From Oscillospiraceae bacterium (GTDB lineage Bacteria; Bacillota; Clostridia; Oscillospirales; Oscillospiraceae): a DNA stretch of 5,785 bases. Under the pieces are notes generated by a model. It was not told the DNA's origin. It saw only the letters and a list, made by a program, of their open reading frames with translations, and did not search any database. The DNA lies in assembly GCA_009786775.1 (NCBI GenBank), contig WQRL01000133.1, positions 1-5,785 of the forward strand, given 5' to 3'. Shown in pieces: positions 1-5,785 of this stretch (position 1 is its first letter; every line of letters begins with the position of its first letter). The translations under genes were made by a program, and so were the position numbers.

Positions 1-20
1 GTTCAAAGTCGCAAAAAAAT

Positions 21-32
21 GCCCGAAAGGGC
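21..32 (-). terminator. Possible weak intrinsic terminator / GC hairpin
   Basis: GCCC-GAAA-GGGC is a perfect 4-bp GC stem with a tetraloop. Read on the minus strand, the stem (loop TTTC) is followed by A and then seven T (positions 13-19), the arrangement of a Rho-independent terminator. On the plus strand no comparable T-run follows, so termination of an upstream plus-strand gene is less likely. The stem is short and flanking bases do not extend it. No minus-strand gene that would need this terminator is visible to its right, which keeps confidence low. It may only be a structured piece of the intergenic region. Confidence 0.3.
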
Positions 33-124
33 TGAGTTATCTATACTTTCTGTTTTCTCATCTTTTCATTGCTGCAAAACTACCGAGTTCTACTTTGGTG
101 TGGGGCTCTCTTTTTTTGTTAAGT

Positions 125-153
125 TTTACTTTTTCTTTCTTTGATGGTATAAT
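125..153 (+). promoter_or_regulatory. Predicted sigma-A (sigma-70 type) promoter of the secA operon
   Basis: A perfect -10 hexamer TATAAT lies at 148-153 and is preceded by TGG (145-147), giving an extended -10 element. Exactly 17 bases upstream is TTTACT (125-130), matching 4 of 6 bases of the TTGACA consensus. The predicted transcription start is near 160, which leaves an untranslated leader of about 40 nt before the secA ATG at 200. The surrounding leader (about 105-145) is very T-rich. This is the only strong promoter I see in front of the four-gene cluster. It also argues against any secA start upstream of 160, because such codons would not be on the transcript. Confidence 0.75.
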
Positions 154-185
154 ATACAATTGGATAAGAAGATTATTGAATACTC

Positions 186-191
186 GAAAGG
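186..191 (+). promoter_or_regulatory. Ribosome binding site of secA
   Basis: GAAAGG lies 8 nt before the ATG at 200, a normal Shine-Dalgarno spacing. It decides the secA start: the frame stays open upstream to the beginning of the window and offers TTG (95) and GTG (98), but neither has a comparable site and both lie upstream of the predicted transcription start. Confidence 0.7.
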
Positions 192-199
192 TTCAAGTA

Positions 200-2980
200 A
201 TGATAAACAAAATATTTTCAAAGATTTTCGGCACTCCCAATGACAGGGAACTTAAAACTCTGATGCCCATTATAGAAAAAATCGAAAGCCTGGAAGATGA
301 ATACCGCACACTTTCCGAAGATGAACTCAAAGGCAAAACCGAGCAGTTTAAGCAGCGGCTTGAGGATGGGGAAACCCTCGATGATATCTTGCCTGAGGCC
401 TTTGCAGCCATAAGGGAAGCGAGTGACCGCGTACTCGGGATGCGGCCTTTCCATGTACAGCTCATCGGCGGGGTGGTGCTCCACCAGGGCAGAATTGCGG
501 AGATGAAAACCGGTGAGGGTAAAACCCTCGTCGCTGTACTCCCCTCTTACCTAAATGCCCTGGCCGGCAGGGGCGTTCATGTAGTTACCGTCAATGATTA
601 CCTCGCCCGGCGCGACAGTGAGTGGATGGGCAAAGTTCACCGCTACATGGGCCTCACAGTGGGCCTTATAGTACACGGGCTCACCCCTGATGAGCGCCGT
701 GCGGCTTATGCTTCTGATATTACCTACGGCACAAATAATGAACTGGGCTTTGACTATCTGCGTGACAACATGGCTTTGTACAAGCAGGACATGGTTCAAA
801 GAGGCCATATTTTCGGCATCGTGGACGAAGTTGACTCCATACTCATAGACGAGGCCAGAACTCCCCTTATAATTTCCGGACAAGGCGATGAGTCCACCGA
901 TATGTACAACAAGGTAAATGAATTTGTGGCACGGCTCAAAAAAACTGTCTTTGCCACCACAGATGAAAAAGCCCATGAGGATGACAGTGTAACGGGCGAC
1001 TATATTGTTGACGAAAAAGCCAAAACAGCCACTTTGACAGCCAAGGGCATCGCCAAGGCTGAGCAGCATTTTGCTCTTGAAAATCTCGCAGATCTTGAAA
1101 ACAGCACGCTATCTCATCACATAAATCAGGCTCTCAAGGCCTATGGCACAATGAAGCGCGATGTGGACTATGTGGTAAAAGACGGCGAAGTAATCATAGT
1201 TGACGAGTTCACAGGCCGACTTATGGAAGGCAGGCGCTACTCTGAAGGCCTGCACCAGGCCATTGAAGCCAAGGAGCGGGTCGAGGTGGCCCGTGAGAGC
1301 AAAACCCTAGCTACAATAACATTCCAGAATTATTTCCGCCTTTATGAAAAGCTCTCAGGCATGACGGGTACAGCCCTCACAGAAGCTGAAGAATTTGGCA
1401 CAATCTATAAGCTGGACATAATCGAAATCCCGACAAACCGCCCCCTACTGCGCATAGATAACCCCGATGTTGTGTACAAAAACGAGATGGGCAAGTTTAG
1501 TGCCATTATAGCTCAGATTGAAGAATGTTACTCCAGGGGCCAGCCTGTCCTGGTCGGTACAGTGTCGATAGAAAAAAGTGAGCTGCTCGCTGCGCTTTTG
1601 AAGAAAAAAGGCGTGCCCCATAATGTCCTAAACGCCAAGCAGCATGAAAAAGAGGCTGAGATAGTAGCCCAGGCAGGTAAGGTAGGCTCCGTCACCATCG
1701 CCACAAACATGGCAGGCCGCGGTACTGATATCGTGCTCGGCGGTAATGCCGAATACCTCGCCAAAAATGACATGAAAAAAGCCGGAATGAGCGAGGAGCA
1801 AATTGCTGAAGCCACCGGTTACGCCGAAACAGATGATGAAGAGATAATCGCCGCAAGAACAATGTTTGCTCAAAGGCTTGCTGCCCACCGCGAAGTTACC
1901 TCAGTTGAAGGTGAAAAGGTAAGGGCCGCAGGCGGCCTGTACATACTAGGTACAGAGCGGCACGAATCCAGGCGTATCGACAATCAGCTCCGCGGCCGTG
2001 CAGGCCGTCAAGGGGATCCCGGCGAAACAAGATTCTATATAGCCCTGACGGACGATATAATGCGCCTCTTCGGCTCAGAGCGCATCATGGGCATGATGGA
2101 CTCTTTAGGCCTTGAAGAGGACATGCCCATTGATAAGAAGATGCTCTCTAACGCTATTGAGTCGGCGCAGCGCAGGGTTGAAAGCCGCAACTTCCAGTCC
2201 CGTAAAGCTGTTTTGGAATATGATGATGTAATGAACACCCAGCGCACCCTTATTTACAACCAGCGCCGTAAGGTTTTGGACGGCGATGATCTTACATCTA
2301 ACATAAAGTCCATGATATCAGAAACCGTGGAATCCGCTGTGGATTCAGGCTTCGGCCACAATGCACTTATAAACGACCCCTCAGTGCTCTCAGAAATCAC
2401 CCTCCCCCTTGAAGCACTATTTCTAAAAAAAGGCGAGGTCGAAATGCCTGATAGCGGCTTCGATAAGGAAGAGCTTGTGGGGATCCTTGAAGATAAGGCT
2501 CTGTCTGCCTATGCCTCCAAGGAAGCCGAACTCGGCAACGCTCCGGGAACGGAGATGCCTATTATGCGTGAGCTTGAGCGCGTTATAATGCTGCGTGTCG
2601 TGGATGAATTTTGGATGGAGCATATTGACGCCATGGAGAGCCTAAGGGACAGCGTGCGCCTGCGCGCCTATTCCCAGACAAACCCGGTTGACGAATACAA
2701 GCGCGACGGTTTTGACATGTTCGAGCAGATGATTAACGGCATTAAGGAAGAAGTTGTGCGCCGAATGTTTGTAGTGCGCCTTAGAAAAGACGAATCCCTA
2801 AAGCGCAGGGGCGTTGCCAGAAACATGAGTGCCCAGGCTCAAAATGTGGGCGGCCCGCAAAAACGCCAGCCTTTGAAAAAAGGTCAAAAAATCGGCCGCA
2901 ACGAGCCTTGTCCCTGCGGCAAGAAGCGCCCCAACGGCCTGCCTATGAAGTACAAGGATTGCTGCGGGCGCGGTGCGTAA
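200..2980 (+). CDS. secA: SecA, preprotein translocase ATPase subunit
   Basis: This is the ATP-driven motor that pushes unfolded preproteins through the SecYEG channel, cycling between cytosol and membrane. The 926-residue product has all family landmarks: conserved N-terminus; Q-motif glutamine (about Q87); Walker A MKTGEGKT (102-109); Walker [13 protein letters not shown] with D209/E210; preprotein cross-linking domain about 225-370; GSGMTGT-type motif SGMTGTA (386-392); second nucleotide-binding fold with [16 protein letters not shown] (501-516) and arginine-finger motif [12 protein letters not shown] (597-608); helical scaffold and wing to about 870; basic linker; and a zinc-binding tail with C904, C906, C921, C922. 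An insertion of about 60 residues (517-576) is, from memory, typical of clostridial SecA and makes it longer than the 841-residue Bacillus protein. The tail spacing is unusual, with 14 residues between the cysteine pairs rather than about 8. The ATG start is chosen from the ribosome binding site and promoter. It is the first gene of the apparent operon, 10 nt before pgeF. Confidence 0.98.
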   Translation: MINKIFSKIFGTPNDRELKTLMPIIEKIESLEDEYRTLSEDELKGKTEQFKQRLEDGETLDDILPEAFAAIREASDRVLGMRPFHVQLIGGVVLHQGRIAEMKTGEGKTLVAVLPSYLNALAGRGVHVVTVNDYLARRDSEWMGKVHRYMGLTVGLIVHGLTPDERRAAYASDITYGTNNELGFDYLRDNMALYKQDMVQRGHIFGIVDEVDSILIDEARTPLIISGQGDESTDMYNKVNEFVARLKKTVFATTDEKAHEDDSVTGDYIVDEKAKTATLTAKGIAKAEQHFALENLADLENSTLSHHINQALKAYGTMKRDVDYVVKDGEVIIVDEFTGRLMEGRRYSEGLHQAIEAKERVEVARESKTLATITFQNYFRLYEKLSGMTGTALTEAEEFGTIYKLDIIEIPTNRPLLRIDNPDVVYKNEMGKFSAIIAQIEECYSRGQPVLVGTVSIEKSELLAALLKKKGVPHNVLNAKQHEKEAEIVAQAGKVGSVTIATNMAGRGTDIVLGGNAEYLAKNDMKKAGMSEEQIAEATGYAETDDEEIIAARTMFAQRLAAHREVTSVEGEKVRAAGGLYILGTERHESRRIDNQLRGRAGRQGDPGETRFYIALTDDIMRLFGSERIMGMMDSLGLEEDMPIDKKMLSNAIESAQRRVESRNFQSRKAVLEYDDVMNTQRTLIYNQRRKVLDGDDLTSNIKSMISETVESAVDSGFGHNALINDPSVLSEITLPLEALFLKKGEVEMPDSGFDKEELVGILEDKALSAYASKEAELGNAPGTEMPIMRELERVIMLRVVDEFWMEHIDAMESLRDSVRLRAYSQTNPVDEYKRDGFDMFEQMINGIKEEVVRRMFVVRLRKDESLKRRGVARNMSAQAQNVGGPQKRQPLKKGQKIGRNEPCPCGKKRPNGLPMKYKDCCGRGA

Positions 2981-2983
2981 GGG
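2979..2983 (+). promoter_or_regulatory. Ribosome binding site of pgeF overlapping the secA stop
   Basis: AAGGG overlaps the last two bases of the secA TAA stop and sits 7 nt before GTG at 2991. A second AAGG (2985-2988) is too close to be the main site. The earlier in-frame GTG at 2973 has only AAGGA about 14 nt upstream, so 2991 is the better start. Embedding the site in the upstream stop codon suggests translational coupling of pgeF to secA. Confidence 0.55.
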
Positions 2984-2990
2984 TAAGGCT

Positions 2991-3812
2991 GTGCATAATA
3001 AATCAGGAAATACGGAAAATATATGGCGCAGCGGCTCCGGCGCAATGTTTGTTTCCGCGCCGAATATAAAGGCTACACACGCATTCACCACACGTTACGG
3101 CGGTTTTAGCGAAGGCATTTACAGCTCCCTCAACCTCGGGTTAAACGTGGGCGACGATAGGTCAGCCGTGCTTAAAAATTATGATGCACTCTGCACGGGC
3201 ATGGGCATTTCCCCCGGTGATATAGTTTTTTCAGCCCAGGTACACGGCACTGATGTGGAGGTTGTCACCAAGGAGCACAGGGGGTGCTTAACCTCCCCTA
3301 CTAGCAGAAAAGCCGATGGGCTGGTTACAAATGAGCCCAATGTTGCCTTGACGGTTTTCACCGCCGACTGTGTGCCCATACTCTTTTTTGACCCTGTAAA
3401 AAAAGTCATAGGCGCAGTCCACGCGGGATGGCGCGGAACAGCGGCGGATATTTCAGGAGAGGCCGTGAGGGTGATGGGCGAGGCATTTGGCTGTAACCCC
3501 TCAGATATCTGCGCTGCAATAGGGCCTTGCATATCAAGCTGCTGCTTTGAAACAGACGCAGATGTCCCCCAGGCACTGCGTGAAGCTCTGGGCTCTCAGG
3601 CGCAAAACTGCATTACAGAAGCCGGGTATAAGTTTTTTGTTGATCTAAAAGAAGCAAACCGCCTCCTTCTGCTGCGGGCAGGGCTCGGGGACATCTCGGT
3701 TTCGGACGAGTGTACATCCTGTAGCTGCGATAAGTACTGGTCATATAGAAAGACAAAGGGCAAACGCGGCAGTCAAGCTGCCATGATTATTATAGAGGAT
3801 TTCAACAATTGA
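2991..3812 (+). CDS. pgeF: PgeF/YfiH family protein (peptidoglycan editing factor, laccase-domain fold)
   Basis: This family (DUF152, formerly polyphenol oxidase/laccase domain, YfiH in E. coli) is reported to stop L-serine replacing L-alanine as the first stem-peptide residue by hydrolysing UDP-MurNAc-L-Ser. Mammalian relatives (LACC1/FAMIN) act on purine nucleosides. It is a soluble cytoplasmic protein; no signal peptide is seen. The 273-residue product has the family's motifs in order: THAFTTRYGG (29-38), QVHG with H85, KADGLVTN (107-114), TADCVP with C127, VHAGWRGT (143-150) with H144, IGPCI (177-181), VDLK (217-220), and CTSC...WSYR (241-253). H85, C127 and H144 correspond to the conserved metal/catalytic residues. 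Length fits the family. GTG at 2991 is preferred; GTG at 2973 would add six residues and overlap secA by 8 nt. It overlaps the next gene by 4 nt. It is cysteine-rich (12 residues). Family assignment is firm; the exact substrate in this organism is inferred. Confidence 0.93.
   Translation: MHNKSGNTENIWRSGSGAMFVSAPNIKATHAFTTRYGGFSEGIYSSLNLGLNVGDDRSAVLKNYDALCTGMGISPGDIVFSAQVHGTDVEVVTKEHRGCLTSPTSRKADGLVTNEPNVALTVFTADCVPILFFDPVKKVIGAVHAGWRGTAADISGEAVRVMGEAFGCNPSDICAAIGPCISSCCFETDADVPQALREALGSQAQNCITEAGYKFFVDLKEANRLLLLRAGLGDISVSDECTSCSCDKYWSYRKTKGKRGSQAAMIIIEDFNN
3794..3799 (+). promoter_or_regulatory. Ribosome binding site of the solute-binding lipoprotein gene
   Basis: AGAGGA lies inside the end of pgeF, 9 nt before TTG at 3809. 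It supports the rare TTG start, which is also the only usual start codon that keeps the whole signal peptide. The next in-frame ATG (codon 16) would fall in the middle of the hydrophobic segment. Confidence 0.65.
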
Positions 3813-5425
3813 TAAAGAATCATCTGAAAAGATTATTAATACTGCTCATACTCATGCCTGCAATATTTTTGCAGGGCTGCTTTCCCCAGCCTGCTGCCAG
3901 CGTTGAGCCTGAGCCTATCCCCCATGAAGAGTATGAAGGTGAGATGCTGTACACCCCTCCTGTCATAAGCCCTCCGCAGCCGGGGCGGTTTACCCTGCGC
4001 TACGATCCCGGCAGCTCGCTAAACCCGATTACAACACTCACCCGCGAGAACATTGTAGTAAGCTCGCTTCTCCATGAAACCCTTTTCTCGCTGGATGGAA
4101 ACCTCATGCCCCACCCTGTACTGGTCAGCGAGTGGTCTACCGAGGATAACATTCTTTTTGAATTTGAGCTATTGCCTAACATAAACATGAGCGACGGGGG
4201 CAGGATGACTGCCCAGGATGCGGTTTATTCTCTCAGGCAGGCGATGGTCCGGGGACGCTTTGTAAACCGCCTAGGCTCTATTTTGCGGGTTGAGTCCACG
4301 GGCGATTTGACATTTTTGATAGAGCTCCGCAATTCTAACAGCAGGTTTACCCACCTGCTGGATATTCCTGTGATAAGAAGCGGGAGCAGCGGAAGCAACC
4401 TGCCTCCCGGCACAGGGCCTTTTAGGTTTTCCTATGAGGGGGCTATGAATTTAGTAGCGTTTCAAGGACATAGAGACTACGAAAACCTGCCCATCTATAT
4501 AATACACCTGAGGGAATGTGCCGATACGCAGCTCACGGAGCTGTTTGATACAGGTGAGCTGAGCCTTTTGTGGGACGACCCCCATGACGCATTTGAAATA
4601 AGGCTCAACCGTCTGAGGGAAACCCGGTATTTTGAAACTTCCATTATCCAGTTTCTTGGGTTTAACACACGCCACATCGCCCTGCGGGATGCCGATGTAA
4701 GGCGAGCTATAAGCGAATTGATTGACAGGCAGTATATCGTAGAGAACATAAAGCGGCCTGGGCTCACCCTAGCCTCTCCCATGGCTCTCTCCCCGGCATT
4801 TCACCTCTACGATACCCAGTGGGAATACCGCCGCTTCCCTGCCCAGATGATTGCCGGTGAGCTGCTAGACCGAGCCGGACTCTATGACTATAATAGCGAC
4901 ATGTTTCTTGAAGTAGGTGACGGTTTCGGCAACTACACCCCATTTACCATAGACTTTATTGTAAATATAGAAAACTCTCACAAGGTCAGCGCGGCTCATC
5001 AGATTGCAGGCACTCTCAGGCGCAACGGCCTAAATGTTGTAGTCCGCGAACTGCCTTGGGATCGCTTCATTCAGGCTCTTAATTCGGGCAATTTCGACAT
5101 GTATTACGGCGAGATTCAGCTCGGTGCTGATTTTGACCTCTCCCCCCTGCTCCTGGCCGGTCCTCTAAACTTTGGTTACACTGCAAACAGCCACTTTATC
5201 CCATTCATTGCGGACTTTTTAAGAGCGGAAACCGACAGTGAAATCCGCTGGGCTGCGGGGCGGCTGCTCAATGAGATCACGCTCAACGCGCCTTTTGCGC
5301 CGATTTTGTACAAAAGACACGCCATCTACTCCCCCATCGGGGCAATTACGGGAGCAAATCCCAGCCAAACCAGTGTTTTTCACAACCTAACCGATTGGTC
5401 TATAAACCTAATGATGCTCAACTAA
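3809..5425 (+). CDS. ABC transporter family 5 (DppA/OppA-like) solute-binding lipoprotein
   Basis: This is a predicted surface lipoprotein of 538 residues that would capture a small ligand, typically a peptide, and hand it to an ABC importer. The N-terminus has a basic stretch (K3, K7, R8), a hydrophobic core (9-21) and a lipobox LQGC with the modifiable cysteine at C24. A Pro/Glu-rich tether follows to about residue 60. The mature part matches the SBP family 5 fold: LNPITT near 71-76; HETLFSLDGNLMPHPVLVSEW (89-109); LTAQDAVYSL-like region MTAQDAVYSL (133-142); GTGPFRF (201-207); FLGFNTR (282-288); ADVRRAISELIDRQYI (295-310); NGLNVVVRELPWDRFIQAL (406-424); and FDMYYGEI (429-436). It starts at TTG with a TTGA overlap onto the pgeF stop, implying coupled translation. 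No permease or ATPase genes adjoin it, so the transporter partner, if any, is elsewhere. The ligand cannot be read from sequence; peptides, cell-wall peptides, nickel and glycosides are all bound by this family. Confidence 0.9.
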   Translation: MIKNHLKRLLILLILMPAIFLQGCFPQPAASVEPEPIPHEEYEGEMLYTPPVISPPQPGRFTLRYDPGSSLNPITTLTRENIVVSSLLHETLFSLDGNLMPHPVLVSEWSTEDNILFEFELLPNINMSDGGRMTAQDAVYSLRQAMVRGRFVNRLGSILRVESTGDLTFLIELRNSNSRFTHLLDIPVIRSGSSGSNLPPGTGPFRFSYEGAMNLVAFQGHRDYENLPIYIIHLRECADTQLTELFDTGELSLLWDDPHDAFEIRLNRLRETRYFETSIIQFLGFNTRHIALRDADVRRAISELIDRQYIVENIKRPGLTLASPMALSPAFHLYDTQWEYRRFPAQMIAGELLDRAGLYDYNSDMFLEVGDGFGNYTPFTIDFIVNIENSHKVSAAHQIAGTLRRNGLNVVVRELPWDRFIQALNSGNFDMYYGEIQLGADFDLSPLLLAGPLNFGYTANSHFIPFIADFLRAETDSEIRWAAGRLLNEITLNAPFAPILYKRHAIYSPIGAITGANPSQTSVFHNLTDWSINLMMLN

Positions 5426-5426
5426 C

Positions 5427-5432
5427 AGGAGG
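5427..5432 (+). promoter_or_regulatory. Ribosome binding site of purL
   Basis: AGGAGG is a full-consensus Shine-Dalgarno placed 4 nt before ATG at 5437 and immediately after the preceding gene's TAA (5423-5425). It is the strongest site of the four genes and fixes the purL start. Confidence 0.8.
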
Positions 5433-5436
5433 AACC

Positions 5437-5785
5437 ATGAAGGTATTTCGGTGCTACACAGAAAAAAGGGAAAATTTCACACTTGAAGCCATAGGCACGT
5501 TTAATGAGCTCCGGGAATATCTCGGACTGACATCTGTTGAGTCAGTGCGCATTCTGAGCAGGTATGACATCGAAGGCATTTCGGAGCAGGCCTTCAAAGC
5601 TGCAAGCACCACAGTGTTTTCTGAGCCTCAGACCGATCTGTACTACGACACATATCCCCCTGATTTGGGTCAAAATGTCCGCGTCTTGGTAGTGGAGGCC
5701 TTGCCGGGCCAGTATGACCAGCGGGCCGTTTCGTGTGAGCAGTGCCTTGAGCTGCTCTTCTTGACCCTGGGTGAACCCCCCCCCC
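5437..5785 (+). CDS. purL: PurL, phosphoribosylformylglycinamidine synthase, single-chain type (5' part only)
   Basis: PurL converts formylglycinamide ribonucleotide, glutamine and ATP into the amidine, the fourth step of de novo purine synthesis, in the cytosol. Only the first 116 codons are present; the gene runs off the right edge without a stop. The visible part is the N-terminal PurS-like domain: YTEKRENFTLEA (7-18), SVRILSRYDIEGIS (36-49), TVFSEPQTD (59-67) and the landmark ALPGQYDQRA (88-97). These match the large single-chain FGAM synthase of clostridia and streptococci (usually over 1,200 residues, with a fused glutamine amidotransferase) rather than the small separate PurL of Bacillus. 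The last residues (LLFLTLGEPPP) fit the family poorly and end in a poly-C run, so they may be affected by sequence error. It lies 11 nt after the lipoprotein gene, in the same apparent operon. Confidence 0.9.
   Translation, partial: MKVFRCYTEKRENFTLEAIGTFNELREYLGLTSVESVRILSRYDIEGISEQAFKAASTTVFSEPQTDLYYDTYPPDLGQNVRVLVVEALPGQYDQRAVSCEQCLELLFLTLGEPPP
5776..5785. repeat. Homopolymeric C tract at the window end
   Basis: Ten consecutive C close the window, inside the purL reading frame, where they encode prolines. A run of this length in a conserved housekeeping gene is unexpected. It most simply marks an assembly break or sequencing artefact at a contig end. Its true length cannot be known from this window. 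Confidence 0.8.

Noticed and set aside
12..32. A7 slippery run followed by a hairpin, suggesting programmed frameshifting
   Set aside because: The hairpin starts almost immediately after the run, too close for the usual 5-8 nt spacer, and there is no identified gene crossing it.
3..35. Possible tail of an upstream gene ending at TGA 33-35
   Set aside because: Only ten codons are visible and they match no family I recognise, such as the Hpf gene often found before secA. It cannot be told apart from a chance frame.
176..196. Inverted repeat TTGAA/TTCAA placing the secA ribosome binding site in a loop
   Set aside because: The stem is only 5 bp and AT-rich, too weak to be called a regulatory structure without conservation evidence.
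95..199. A 35-residue hydrophobic N-terminal extension of SecA starting at TTG 95
   Set aside because: It lies upstream of the predicted transcription start (about 160), spans the promoter itself, has no good ribosome binding site, and SecA proteins normally begin at the position of the ATG at 200. The open frame is explained by T-rich sequence giving Phe/Leu codons.
551..1069. Long minus-strand open frame inside secA, with shorter ones elsewhere in secA, pgeF and the lipoprotein gene
   Set aside because: These are shadow frames antisense to well-conserved coding sequence, with low-complexity or meaningless translations and no supporting ribosome binding sites.
3809..3839. Internal promoter-like TTGATA ... 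TATTAA at the start of the lipoprotein gene
   Set aside because: The spacing is 19 bp and the bases are explained by the TTG start and Lys/Leu/Ile codons of the signal peptide.

Overview
The window is a compact, single-strand (+) segment of about 50% GC bacterial DNA. It is almost certainly from a member of the Clostridia in the broad sense (Oscillospiraceae or Christensenellales-like). The evidence is: a SecA with the long clostridial insertion between the GRGTD..LGGN and [11 protein letters not shown] motifs and a CxC...CC zinc tail; a strong AGGAGG ribosome binding site; a consensus sigma-A type promoter; a Gram-positive style lipoprotein; and a single-chain PurL of the clostridial/streptococcal type. 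The lineage is inferred from protein character, not from a marker search.

Layout: bases 1-199 are a non-coding, T-rich leader. It holds a small GC hairpin (21-32), which on the minus strand is followed by a T7 tract, and a good promoter (TTTACT at 125-130, TATAAT at 148-153 with an extended TG). Then come four tightly packed genes. secA (200-2980) is the preprotein translocase ATPase. pgeF (2991-3812) is a YfiH/laccase-domain peptidoglycan editing factor. Next is an ABC-transporter family 5 solute-binding lipoprotein (3809-5425). Last is the 5' part of purL (5437-5785), which runs off the window in a run of ten C, probably a contig end. Junctions are 10 nt, a 4 nt overlap and 11 nt, each with its own Shine-Dalgarno sequence, so this looks like one operon driven from the promoter at 125-153.

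Functionally the genes fall into protein export, cell-wall precursor quality control, peptide (or other small solute) capture at the cell surface, and purine synthesis. The first three are all envelope-related, but no permease or ATPase for the binding protein is present here. I see no mobile element, CRISPR array, RNA gene, toxin-antitoxin pair or defence system. This is mostly ordinary housekeeping DNA. The points worth checking are the mixed operon, the orphan binding protein, the lengthened SecA zinc tail and the poly-C end.
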